Assembly (NCBI GenBank): GCA_023460395.1
Contig: JAEWQB010000010.1
Span: 186,001-250,000 of the forward strand
DNA: 64,000 bases
Source: Pseudomonadota bacterium
GTDB lineage: Bacteria; Desulfobacterota; Desulfovibrionia; Desulfovibrionales; Desulfovibrionaceae
Reading direction: 5' to 3'
The notes beneath the pieces were generated by a model that did no database searches, was not told where the DNA came from, and saw nothing but the letters and a program-made list of their open reading frames with translations. Positions 29,192-37,920 of this stretch are shown here, one piece after another; position 1 is the first letter of the stretch; every line of letters begins with the position of its first letter. The position numbers were made by a program, and so were the translations under genes.

Positions 29192-31837
29192 ATGCGGCAA
29201 GGCATCCCCGTTCTTCCCGGTATCATCCTTTTGCTTTGGACGCTATTGTTGGTAGCTCTTTTTACATGGAGTGCGCTTAGTGAGCGCAAGCATGTGCATG
29301 ACCTCGCACTGAGGCAGGCAAGAGCCTTTTTTCAGCAAATTGTCTCCACCCGTGAATGGAACGCGGAGCACGGCGGCGTGTATGTCTTGGTGGGGGCCGG
29401 GGTGGAGCCAAATCCGTACCTGACGGGACCGGAACGTGATTTGGTTATGAGCAATGGCACGATGCTAACCCAAATCAATCCCGCATACATGACCCGGCAA
29501 ATTTCGGAAATTCTTTCCACGGCTGCGGGGGTGAGTTTCCACATCACCAGCCTTGCCCCGCTACGACCTGAAAATGCGCCAGATACGTGGGAAGCGCGTG
29601 CGCTTTCCTCGTTTCAGAATACAGCGTTGCAACTTCCTCTCGCTGCTGCGGATGCCGGGCCGTTCTCGCACTCTGCTATTTTTTCAGACAGCGAGAGTAC
29701 TCCGCGGACAGTTGGCCCACTCCATGCGGAAGCCTTTGAACTGGTCAGGGTGCCTGCGGGTTTGGAAAATACTCCTGCAAGCGCACAGGACGGGACAAAA
29801 GACGTGCCACCGATTGAACCGCCTGAGCAGCATATGGAAATATTTCGCTATATGGCGCCGCTTGTCGCCGTACCGTCCTGCCTTCCCTGCCATCAAGAAC
29901 TGCAAGGCCGGTCCGGGGGAATTCGTGGCGGCATCAGCGTCTCCGTAGCGGCGGCTCCGTTGCTCCAGATTGGTCAGGAAAACATCAACCGCATGGGAAT
30001 GGGCTACACGCTCATAGGCATTGTGGGGTTGTTGGGCATTGGCACCGCCACGTTTCAGATTATGCGGAAAAGAGAGCAGGCCGAAGCCGCAAACACCATG
30101 AAAAGTATGTTTCTGGCTAATATGAGCCACGACATGCGCACTCCGCTTACCGGCATAGTCGGCATGGCGGAATTGCTGCGGCATAACGCCACGGACTCCC
30201 GCCAGAAAGAATATGCGGAACAGCTGCAAGTCTCTGCGGAAACGCTGCTGGATATTGTTACCGATATCACCGACTTTTCACGCCTTGAATCCGGCGGGCT
30301 GACGCTGCTGTCCGCCCCGTTTTCCCTCTCTCGCCTATTGGACGAGGCGCAAAAAGTAGTGCGGTTTTCCTGCGATCGTAAAGGCATAGCCCTGCATGCG
30401 CACATAGCGCCAGACGTGCCGGACTGTCTGGAGGGAGACAGCTTCCGGTTGCGGCAGATGGTGGGCAACCTGCTTGGAAACGCCGTTAAATTCACTAAAT
30501 GCGGGAGCATTTCTGTGCAGGTCGCCTTGCGAGAACGTGATGCTCGCTCCTGTATGCTGGTGTTTTCGGTTCACGATACCGGCATGGGAATTTCCACAGA
30601 CCAGCACGCCACCATCTTCGACAGTTTTACACAAGGGGACGAGGCGCGTGCTCACGGGCATGTGGGCACAGGGCTGGGATTGTCCATCACCCGCCAACTT
30701 GTGGAAATGATGGGGGGAACCATTCGCGTGGAGAGCATGCCCGGAAAAGGGAGTGTCTTCACCTTCACCGCGAGGTTTCGCCTGCCCCTCACCCTTTTCC
30801 GGTCTGTGGAGATGCCGGGGGTGCCAGCAGCCAACCATGGTGTTCCTGAATGCGCGGCGGGGGCACCTTCAAGCCCTTCTCTTTCGGCTGATGAACAAGC
30901 ACGCCGCAGTCGCCCGCGCATACTGGTAGCAGACGACAACGCGCTTAATCGCGCCTATCTGCAAGAGGTACTTTCCCTGCTCGGATACGCCATGTACCCG
31001 GCCTGTAATGGCGTTGAGGCTCTTGCCACGTTGCGCACCCCACCCGAAGGTATTGCCTTTGCCGCCGTGCTCATGGACGGACACATGCCGGGTTTGGACG
31101 GGCTGGAGACTACCCGCCGCATCCGCTCCGGCAAGGAAGAAGGAATCGCACCCGATATCCCCATCGCCGCCATTACCGCCTTCACAGCTCCCGGAGACAG
31201 AGAGCGTTTCCTGCAATCGGGCATGAATGCCTACATTTGCAAACCCATGAAACCGGATGCCATTGCGGCGGTGCTGGAACAACTTGTCGGGATAACGGGA
31301 AAAACATCGCCAATACTCCCGCAATATGCCGATCCGCGGGAGCCATTCGGAAAGAATGAGGAGGACAGCCTAAGCGATGCGGACACAGCGGAACACCCGA
31401 ACTCTTCTGCCGAAGTCTCTGAATTTGACAGCGGAGAAACCCCGCCCGTCTTCCCCGGCACCGGGCCTTCTCCCGATGTTATGCCCCCCTCCGCTCCATG
31501 GTTGGACGAACCTGCGGCGCTACGTGCTATGGCGGGCAATCACACGTTGTTGCTTCGTCTCTGCGCTGCGTTTCTTGAAGAAGTCCCGGACCGCTGTCAG
31601 GAACTGGCGCAGGCTCTCCACTCCGGGCAACTCGCTGACGTTGTGCGGCTCTCCCACGCGGTGAAAAATTCCGCCGGGTTAATTGCCGCAATTCCCCTGC
31701 GGGATGCCGCCGCCTTGCTGGAAAAGGCCGTTCTCCGACAGGATGACGCAAAGGCAAAACGAGAGCTTCAAGTGTTACTTTATGTATTATCTTCCACACA
31801 GGCGCACATCCAAACGCTGCTCGGACGCACGGAATAA
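29192..31837 (+). CDS. heme-binding hybrid histidine kinase (sensor-HisKA-HATPase-REC-Hpt), probable nrf sensor
   Basis: An 881-residue membrane sensor. TM1 lies at about 8-28. The periplasmic domain of about 230 residues has a Tll0287-like pattern with one c-type heme site CLPCH (230-234). TM2 (TLIGIVGLLGIGTATF) follows. The cytoplasmic part has HisKA with NMSHDMRTPL (His313), a HATPase with N box GNLLGNAVKF and GTGLGLSI, a receiver with Asp629 in LMDGHMPG, and an Hpt domain with His822 in LSHAVKNSAG. It is therefore a full phosphorelay in one chain. ATG 29192 has AAGGAAG. It is 9 bp before the sigma54-dependent regulator and divergent from nrfHA, so redox or nitrite sensing for nrf is likely. 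Confidence 0.93.
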   Translation: MRQGIPVLPGIILLLWTLLLVALFTWSALSERKHVHDLALRQARAFFQQIVSTREWNAEHGGVYVLVGAGVEPNPYLTGPERDLVMSNGTMLTQINPAYMTRQISEILSTAAGVSFHITSLAPLRPENAPDTWEARALSSFQNTALQLPLAAADAGPFSHSAIFSDSESTPRTVGPLHAEAFELVRVPAGLENTPASAQDGTKDVPPIEPPEQHMEIFRYMAPLVAVPSCLPCHQELQGRSGGIRGGISVSVAAAPLLQIGQENINRMGMGYTLIGIVGLLGIGTATFQIMRKREQAEAANTMKSMFLANMSHDMRTPLTGIVGMAELLRHNATDSRQKEYAEQLQVSAETLLDIVTDITDFSRLESGGLTLLSAPFSLSRLLDEAQKVVRFSCDRKGIALHAHIAPDVPDCLEGDSFRLRQMVGNLLGNAVKFTKCGSISVQVALRERDARSCMLVFSVHDTGMGISTDQHATIFDSFTQGDEARAHGHVGTGLGLSITRQLVEMMGGTIRVESMPGKGSVFTFTARFRLPLTLFRSVEMPGVPAANHGVPECAAGAPSSPSLSADEQARRSRPRILVADDNALNRAYLQEVLSLLGYAMYPACNGVEALATLRTPPEGIAFAAVLMDGHMPGLDGLETTRRIRSGKEEGIAPDIPIAAITAFTAPGDRERFLQSGMNAYICKPMKPDAIAAVLEQLVGITGKTSPILPQYADPREPFGKNEEDSLSDADTAEHPNSSAEVSEFDSGETPPVFPGTGPSPDVMPPSAPWLDEPAALRAMAGNHTLLLRLCAAFLEEVPDRCQELAQALHSGQLADVVRLSHAVKNSAGLIAAIPLRDAAALLEKAVLRQDDAKAKRELQVLLYVLSSTQAHIQTLLGRTE

Positions 31838-31846
31838 GGAATCATT

Positions 31847-33295
31847 ATGGCACGGATACTCGTTATTGACGACGAACATATGGTGCGCACCATGCTTGCG
31901 GAAGTAGCGCGCGCTATGGGGCATGAGGCAGCGGTGTTTGCCTCGTTGGCAGAAGGCGTTTCCTACGCCCGTGTCACCCCCTGCGATGTCGTATATTTGG
32001 ATGTGCTGTTACCGGACGGCAACGGGCTGGATACCATTCAGACCTTGCGCCTTGCCCCTTCCTCCCCGGAAATTATCGTCATCACAGGCTATGGCAGTCC
32101 AGATGGTGCGGAACTGGCGGTGCGGCACGGTGTGTGGGAGTATTTGCAAAAACCGTTGACCGTAGATCAGATAACCCTTTCACTCTCCCGCGTGCTCGCC
32201 TTCCGGCAACAAAAATCCGGCAACGGCATGCACCTGAACCGGCCGGATATCATCGGGAACAGCCCTACTCTGCTTTCCGCCCTCGATCTTGCTGCGGAAG
32301 CGGCATCTACCAATGTGAATGTTTTGCTGCTGGGAGAAACAGGAACGGGTAAAGAGCTGTTTGCCAAGGCGATCCACCATAACAGCGCACGGGCAGGCGG
32401 GCCGCTTATTACGCTGGATTGCGCTTCGTTCACCGAATCTCTGCTGGAAAGCCAGCTTTTCGGGCATAAAAAGGGCGCTTTCACCGGGGCGGACAGAGCC
32501 AGAGACGGGCTGCTTGCCATGGCACACGGCGGTACGCTGGTGTTGGACGAAATAGGCGACCTGCCTTTGCACATTCAGGGCGCGTTTCTACGCGTGCTGG
32601 AAACACGGCGATTCCGGCCTATTGGGGCAACTCAGGAGGTGGAGAGCGATTTCCGGCTCATTGCTTCCACAAATAAAGACCTTCATGAAATGGTCCGGCT
32701 GGATATGTTCCGGGCCGACCTGCTGTATCGACTACGCGGCCTGACCATTACACTACCCTCCCTGCGCGACCGCAAGGAGGACTTGCCTGACCTTGTTGAG
32801 CACTATCTGGCGGTGTTGTGCACCCGGTATGAATTATGCGCGAAAGGCGTTTCTGAAGATTTTATGGAAACGGTGCGTCAGTACAACTGGCCGGGTAATG
32901 TGCGGGAGCTTTTTCATGCGCTGGACAGAGCCTGCACCGCGTCACAAGGAGAGCCATTGCTTTTTGCGCGTCAACTCCCCACGGAGATACGCGTACAAAT
33001 GGCCCGCACGCAGGCAGAGCGTCGACATTGCTCAACCCTGCCCTCGCTTGAGACGGAAGAAGCGGCTCCCGAAGAAACCGTTCATCACGAAGCCCGGACA
33101 TTGCGCTGTGCCGATATCCCGGTAGGTTCCTCCGCCCTGCCCACCCTTAAGATGTTCCGAATGGAGTCAGAAGCGCGTTATCTGAAAGACGTGCTGGCTC
33201 AAGCACAGGGGAACATACGGCAGGCCGTGAGCATAACCGGCCTTTCCAGAGGGCATTTATACGAGCTGCTGAAAAAACACGAGCTTACCGGCTAG
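31847..33295 (+). CDS. NtrC-family sigma54-dependent response regulator, NrfR-like
   Basis: A 482-residue activator. It has a receiver (residues 1-120, Asp52 in YLDVLLPDG, Asp8/Asp9), then a sigma54 AAA+ domain with Walker A GETGTGKELF, the sigma54-contact loop GHKKGAFTGAD, Walker B GGTLVLDEIGDLPL and the R-finger region FRADLLYRLRGL. A variable linker and a Fis-type HTH at the end (AQGNIRQAVSITGLSRGHLYELLKKH) complete it. It is 9 bp after the sensor kinase, so it is its cognate partner. In D. vulgaris a regulator of this class next to nrfHA is called NrfR, as I recall. Its likely sites are the repeats at 29051-29119. Confidence 0.95.
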   Translation: MARILVIDDEHMVRTMLAEVARAMGHEAAVFASLAEGVSYARVTPCDVVYLDVLLPDGNGLDTIQTLRLAPSSPEIIVITGYGSPDGAELAVRHGVWEYLQKPLTVDQITLSLSRVLAFRQQKSGNGMHLNRPDIIGNSPTLLSALDLAAEAASTNVNVLLLGETGTGKELFAKAIHHNSARAGGPLITLDCASFTESLLESQLFGHKKGAFTGADRARDGLLAMAHGGTLVLDEIGDLPLHIQGAFLRVLETRRFRPIGATQEVESDFRLIASTNKDLHEMVRLDMFRADLLYRLRGLTITLPSLRDRKEDLPDLVEHYLAVLCTRYELCAKGVSEDFMETVRQYNWPGNVRELFHALDRACTASQGEPLLFARQLPTEIRVQMARTQAERRHCSTLPSLETEEAAPEETVHHEARTLRCADIPVGSSALPTLKMFRMESEARYLKDVLAQAQGNIRQAVSITGLSRGHLYELLKKHELTG

Positions 33296-33513
33296 CGAAA
33301 CACCCTTGTTTTTTCCTTAGCGCACGGTAGCTGCCGCGAGTATAGATTTTTCGCAATCCCGACCCGTTCAGGCAGCGCATGGCGAATCTGTGGGAATGCG
33401 GTCTTTTCGGCTCTTTCGTGTACATCGTCCTGCCGCGCGCGGCATTTCCGCCGCGCTACGGTTCACGGCAGTGCGATAAAGAACATAGGGACGTAGACGC
33501 AGGGACGTGCGGC

Positions 33514-33897
33514 CTATTTTAGAGAGATGGAGAGCGGAATGCTGTGCACATCGCGGGAAAGTTCGCGGGTGGCACCCAGCCGCCATGTTGTCGTGTCAGG
33601 GTTGCCACCTGCCAGCACGGCAACTTCACGCACAAACCCACCCACGTTAAGAATGGGATGCCGACTGAATACCTGCGGCAACCCATAGGTCAAGTTGCAG
33701 GCAAGGCACTTCCCCGGACGTTGGCGAAGCAGAAAAGCGAAGGACAAAGTTGTGCCGCTTCCTTCCACAAATTCTACGGAAATATCGTAAGCGCCTTCTT
33801 CCGCCCCGCCAAACAGCGCTTCAAAAAACGCATCCGTCCGTTCCAGAGGGAAAAGCGTATCCAGTTTTTCCCGTGTAAATATGTGGGGATAGTCCAT
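33514..33897 (-). CDS. small conserved-looking protein of unknown function
   Basis: A 127-residue soluble protein with a good ribosome site (GGGAGG 5 bases before ATG 33897). It contains a RPGKCLACNLTYGLPQVFSRHP segment, where the CxxC pair and the aromatic/Gly run look conserved. Otherwise it has an alternating alpha-beta pattern without a known motif. I have seen similar proteins in Desulfovibrio genomes under an implausible automatic name, so I leave the function open. It lies between the nrf regulator (convergent) and gluQ. No clear operon partner. Confidence 0.8.
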   Translation of the reverse strand: MDYPHIFTREKLDTLFPLERTDAFFEALFGGAEEGAYDISVEFVEGSGTTLSFAFLLRQRPGKCLACNLTYGLPQVFSRHPILNVGGFVREVAVLAGGNPDTTTWRLGATRELSRDVHSIPLSISLK

Positions 33898-34144
33898 GCG
33901 AGCCTCCCATAAAGAGTTCTACCAACTGTGTGGAATAGTTATGCTAAACCCAGACCATAGAGCAAGGCCTTGTTCGCTAGCACGCTCGGAAGTGAACCGC
34001 AAGCGAAATCGGTTTCCCGCAGAGAGCCGGGAGAGTGGCTGTTGGGGGATAGTGCGGCACCGCACAGACTCCTTGCGAAAATACCTCTTGCTGTTTCAAG
34101 CACCGAAGGAATCAGGTCACGCGCCGTCAAAGGAACGCAGCACG

Positions 34145-35260
34145 CTACAAAGTCCGCAATCTGTCGAAGATATCGTCTTCTAGCAGGACCGGAGCGCCGG
34201 GTAACGCTTGAGGACGAAAGTCGCGCACAAGGGCCTGAGGACGAAGAGGCGCGAGTTCCGGCTGCAACCCCGCTCTGAAGGCGAGATAGCCTATAATATG
34301 TTCAGGGGCTACTCCGGCCTCCCGCAATGCGCGAAGCTCGTAATGCTGATGCCGTTTTGCCAACCTCGCGCCTTCCGAGTCAAAAACCAAGGGGACATGC
34401 ATGTACTGCGGCAGTGCGGCTCCCATCAGTCGCAGCAACCATATCTGTCGCGGGGTGGAAAGCAGAATATCATCTCCCCGGACTACTTGGGTTATGGCTT
34501 GGTCCGCGTCGTCCACGGCAACTGCCAGTTGGTAGGCAAACACACCGTCGGAACGCCGCACGGCAAAATCTCCGCCACAACTGTTCCAATCTCTGCAAAC
34601 AAGCCCTTTCAGGCTGTCTGTGAAGCACAGGTCCGAAGCATCGCACCGCAAACGCAAGGCGGCTCGCTTTCCAGAAGCCTCGCGCTCTGCCCGTTCCTGC
34701 ACGGACAGTCCCCGGCATGTTCCCGGATATACAGGGCCGCAGTCATCCATATGTGGAGCCGAGGCAAGCGAACGCAATTCCTTCCGTGTGCAATAGCAGG
34801 GATATACATATCCGCAATCTGTTAACATTGTGATTATGTCCGCGTATCGGTCAAGCCGCATACTTTGCACATATGGACCGTATGGCCCTCCCACATCGGG
34901 GCCTTCGTCCCACTCCAAGCCCAACCAGTCGAGATCGCGCATAATCGCTTCGGCAAATTCAGGTCGGGAGCGTTCTGGATCAATGTCTTCCATCCGCAGA
35001 ACCAGCGTGCCATTCTGACTGCGCGTGGCGAGCCAGCACAGCAAAAACGTCCATGCGTTCCCCAGATGCAGAAACCCGGTGGGAGACGGAGCCAGCCGCC
35101 CGCGAACACGGGCTGGTGTTTCCGGTGCGTCCGTCAGTGTGCTTTGTGCCCCCTGCGAGCCGGGCATGCCCGGCATTCGCGGTTCGCCGCCGGTTGTGCA
35201 TGGTGTGGTGTGCGATACCCGGAGGGGAGAAAGAGGAGCGTTCTGCATGTGTTTGAGCAA
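34145..35260 (-). CDS. gluQ: glutamyl-Q tRNA(Asp) synthetase
   Basis: Truncated glutamyl-tRNA synthetase paralogue that attaches glutamate to the queuosine base of tRNA-Asp. It has the catalytic core only, about 320 residues after a 50-residue non-conserved N-terminal extension. Visible motifs are LAPSPTGFLHLGNA (HIGH variant), RMEDIDPERSRPEF, the zinc ligands CYC and the later VYPGTC, GDDILLSTPRQ, and the KMSKS-like LAKRHQHYEL. No anticodon-binding domain follows, which separates it from GltX. The start is uncertain: TTG 35260 has GGAG at 5 bases; ATG 35248 is possible. The core probably begins near the RVRGRLAPSP segment. Confidence 0.93.
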   Translation of the reverse strand: MLKHMQNAPLSPLRVSHTTPCTTGGEPRMPGMPGSQGAQSTLTDAPETPARVRGRLAPSPTGFLHLGNAWTFLLCWLATRSQNGTLVLRMEDIDPERSRPEFAEAIMRDLDWLGLEWDEGPDVGGPYGPYVQSMRLDRYADIITMLTDCGYVYPCYCTRKELRSLASAPHMDDCGPVYPGTCRGLSVQERAEREASGKRAALRLRCDASDLCFTDSLKGLVCRDWNSCGGDFAVRRSDGVFAYQLAVAVDDADQAITQVVRGDDILLSTPRQIWLLRLMGAALPQYMHVPLVFDSEGARLAKRHQHYELRALREAGVAPEHIIGYLAFRAGLQPELAPLRPQALVRDFRPQALPGAPVLLEDDIFDRLRTL

Positions 35261-35455
35261 TCATGCTCCGAAAAAAAAGTCAAGACACCTGCCCGGCGGC
35301 GCGGAGCGACACGGCTTCTCCCGCTTCTGCCCACATGGGCACAGCCCCGGTTCCATGTCCCGGACACGCGCGGTTTTACCGTTTTGCTCCGGCGTGCGCC
35401 CTTGACAGCCCCTAGGCTTTCCCCTACAAATCCAAACCTCTTCACGCCATCTTAC

Positions 35456-35532
35456 GCGCCCGTAGCTCAGTAGGATAGAGCGACGACCTCCTAAGTCGTA
35501 GGCCACAGGTTCGATTCCTGTCGGGCGCACCA
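35456..35532 (+). tRNA. tRNA-Arg(CCU)
   Basis: A 77-nt tRNA with acceptor GCGCCCG/CGGGCGC, D-arm UAGCUCAGUAGGAUAGAGC, anticodon stem ACGAC/GUCGU and loop CUCCUAA (anticodon CCU, reading AGG), T-loop GUUCGAUUC and an encoded CCA. A terminator-like hairpin follows at 35554. Confidence 0.97.
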
Positions 35533-35553
35533 CCCCTATCTCTTCATCCCCAC

Positions 35554-35585
35554 AGTCCGCATGCTTTTGCATACGGACTATTTTT
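35554..35585 (+). terminator. intrinsic terminator of tRNA-Arg
   Basis: AGTCCG-C-ATGC pairs with GCAT-A-CGGACT (one C/A mismatch) around a TTTT loop, then ATTTTTG. Confidence 0.8.
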
Positions 35586-35969
35586 GTCTGTCTTACAGCG
35601 CAGACTGTATCATCTGTTTTTATAAACCGCACCAACACGGTAGAAAACAGTATATTCCACACCATTCCAGTTCATTTTAAGAATAACTGTACAGGTAGAG
35701 ATTTTTAAAATCATACAATACGTTGTAAGATGTCATTTTTACATATGTTTGTTTGTCAGCAATATCTCACGCGCAGTTTCCTACTCTCCATGTACACTAT
35801 TAATATCATAAAACATCTTTACGATACACAGCACTATGCTATCCATACCCTGTAAATAGAGTTCAGCGCATGTCTGCCTTCCTGTCACCGGCAGTCATGC
35901 GAATGATTCTCGCGACGCGCCGGGGTCGCATAAGAATCGGACGTCAACAGGTGTAACAAGGAGGCGTAC
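35586..35969. other. AT-rich intergenic region upstream of the tmc operon
   Basis: About 380 bases without a gene between tRNA-Arg and tmcD. It is AT-rich up to about 35870 and then GC-rich with a composite dyad at 35905-35938. No integrase or att-like duplication of the tRNA 3' end is visible. Confidence 0.5.
35905..35938. promoter_or_regulatory. composite dyad in the tmcD leader
   Basis: GATTCT-c-GCGAC pairs with GTCGC-ata-AGAATC around an 8-base GC-rich centre, ending 31 bases before the tmcD ATG. It could be an operator or a leader hairpin controlling the operon. Confidence 0.45.
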
Positions 35970-37226
35970 ATGCAGTTCTCCGAATCATGGGATTGGGAAC
36001 GCGGAGAACGTGTCGTCGCGGCGTCGTTGGCTCCTTTTGAGGACCACGCATGGCAGGAAGAAATCCATGTTTCTCCCGATGGGGAAACAGCTGGAGCCAT
36101 TGTCTGTATTGACGAGGGAGAATTCGGCCTGCGTATCAACGATTCCGTATTGGAAAACACGTTCGACAAGGCGTGGAAGCCCTGCTTCACCCCCGATGGG
36201 CGCTTCTGCGCCTTTGTGCAGCAGGATGAGGAATGGACCATGGCCGTGGATGGTGAGCCATGGGAAGAACGCTACGGATACATATGGTCCCCGTTGTTCA
36301 GCAAAGACGGAACCAATATGGCCGCCGCAGTACAGCAAGACATGGCGTATGGCATGTCCGTCAATGGTGCGGTGTGGGAGACTCTTTACGAAAATGCCAC
36401 GGGATTTGCGTTAAGTGACAATGGCAGGCGTACCGCCGCGGTGGTACAGACCCGCCCGCTTGGTCAGGCAGATCCCACCACCTTCCGCGAAGGCATTTAC
36501 ACCGTGGCTGTGGATGGTGAAGCGTGGGACGCCACTTTTATGAACACGTGGACTCCCGTTTTCAGCCCCTTTGCCCACCGCGTGGCGGCACAAGTTCGGC
36601 TGACATTGTACGATTACACCATTGCTGTGGACGGGGCTGTGTGGCCCATGCATTTTCAGTGCGTATGGGAACCCTGTTTTCATCCCAACAGCAGCGCCGT
36701 AGCTGCGCCCGTGCGGCAAGGCGGGCAATGGGGCGTGGCGGAAAGCGGTAACGTGCTGTGGAAACCCCGCTATTTTAACTGCTGGAATCTTCAATACAGC
36801 GCGGACGGCGAGCGATTGTGGGGCATTGTGGCTCCCGAATACGGCAAATTCACCGTAGCGAAAGACAATGTCCCGTGGTCCGTTACCGCCCCCGTTGTGA
36901 CCGATCTCACGCTCTCTCCAGACGGTTCACGGGCTGCGGCTCTGGGCAACCACGATAATAAGGCGTGGCACCTGCTGCTTGATGGCAAAGCGTGGAGCGG
37001 TCGCTATGACATGGCGTGGAGGCCGGTTTTCAGTGCGGATGGTCGTCACGTGGCACTGCGGGCGCGCAATGCCGGACAATATGCTGTTATCGCCAACAAT
37101 CAGGTAGTAGCCACAGGCTTTGACATGGCGTGGGATCCGGCTTTCAGCCCGGAGGGCGACAAAATACTCATCCGTGCCATGCGTGGGAACACCTTGTATC
37201 GCATCGTGGCGAATACCCCCCGATAA
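35970..37226 (+). CDS. tmcD: TmcD, tryptophan-rich repeat subunit of the Tmc redox complex
   Basis: A 418-residue soluble protein built of about eight repeats, each with a V-D/N-G-x-x-W strand, an aromatic x-W-x-P-x-F turn and a S-x-D-G-x-x-x-A strand (for example AVDGEPWEERYGYIWSPLF and FSADGRHVAL). This gives a probable beta-propeller with a Trp-rich face. Its role in the Tmc complex is unknown; a scaffold on the cytoplasmic side is possible, as there is no signal peptide. The assignment rests on its place next to tmcC, tmcB and tmcA. Strong AAGGAGG site. It is first in the operon here, 13 bp before tmcC; as I recall, the D. vulgaris locus has the same four genes. Confidence 0.88.
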   Translation: MQFSESWDWERGERVVAASLAPFEDHAWQEEIHVSPDGETAGAIVCIDEGEFGLRINDSVLENTFDKAWKPCFTPDGRFCAFVQQDEEWTMAVDGEPWEERYGYIWSPLFSKDGTNMAAAVQQDMAYGMSVNGAVWETLYENATGFALSDNGRRTAAVVQTRPLGQADPTTFREGIYTVAVDGEAWDATFMNTWTPVFSPFAHRVAAQVRLTLYDYTIAVDGAVWPMHFQCVWEPCFHPNSSAVAAPVRQGGQWGVAESGNVLWKPRYFNCWNLQYSADGERLWGIVAPEYGKFTVAKDNVPWSVTAPVVTDLTLSPDGSRAAALGNHDNKAWHLLLDGKAWSGRYDMAWRPVFSADGRHVALRARNAGQYAVIANNQVVATGFDMAWDPAFSPEGDKILIRAMRGNTLYRIVANTPR

Positions 37227-37239
37227 CGTGGAGGCAGGT

Positions 37240-37899
37240 ATGAACGCATTTTACAATTTTGCAACAGGACCACTGGCATGGGCCGCCTTTCTGCTCTTTC
37301 TCGGCGGGTCCGTGTATCGAATTTGGTCACTCATACAACTCGCCAAAAAGAAAGAAGCGGGATTCATCAGCTATATGAGCTGGCATTACTCTCTCCGCTC
37401 CATTTTTGCATGGCTCGTTCCTTTCGGGGCGCGTGGATGGAAAGAAAATCCAGCCATCACCGTGGCTACTTTCCTGTTTCACGGCTGCCTCTTTGTGCTG
37501 GTTTTCTTTACCCCGGGGCATGAAGCGCTGTGGGATTACGCGTTTGGAATCAGCTACCCCGCCCTGCCGGAAGGCGTTTCCAACGTACTGACGCTGGTGG
37601 TCATTGCCGCATGCTGTTTTTTTGTCAATCGCCGCCTGACCAATGCACAGGTGCGTTTCGTTACCACGCGGGCAGACTGGATAGCGCTTTGTATCGCCAC
37701 GGCACCCTTTGTTACCGGCTTTCTGGCGGCCCAGCAATTTGGTGACGGGCGTATCATGACGTTGCTGCACGTGCTGTCCGGGGAAATTATGCTGGTGGCC
37801 ATACCCTTCACACGGCTTTCCCATGCTTTGTTCCAGCCGCTTACCCGTGCGTACATGGGGTCGGAATTTGGCGCAGTCCGGCATGTGAAGGACTGGTAA
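37240..37899 (+). CDS. tmcC: TmcC, cytochrome b-type membrane subunit of the Tmc complex
   Basis: A 219-residue NarI-like integral membrane protein with about five transmembrane helices (near residues 8-28, 67-92, 110-130, 145-165 and 170-195). His residues in helices (LFHGCLFV, LLHVLSGEIML, RLSHALFQ) are candidates for heme b ligands. It should link the periplasmic cytochrome to the cytoplasmic HdrD-like subunit through menaquinone or direct electron transfer. ATG 37240 with GGAGG upstream; a longer frame to 37120 overlaps tmcD and is rejected. 21 bp before tmcB. Confidence 0.93.
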   Translation: MNAFYNFATGPLAWAAFLLFLGGSVYRIWSLIQLAKKKEAGFISYMSWHYSLRSIFAWLVPFGARGWKENPAITVATFLFHGCLFVLVFFTPGHEALWDYAFGISYPALPEGVSNVLTLVVIAACCFFVNRRLTNAQVRFVTTRADWIALCIATAPFVTGFLAAQQFGDGRIMTLLHVLSGEIMLVAIPFTRLSHALFQPLTRAYMGSEFGAVRHVKDW

Positions 37900-37920
37900 C
37901 TCACCATCAGGAGGCATTTT

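Noticed and set aside
33296..33513. Possible small basic ORF after the nrf regulator (minus strand)
   Set aside because: No start with a ribosome site and composition typical of noncoding GC-rich DNA.
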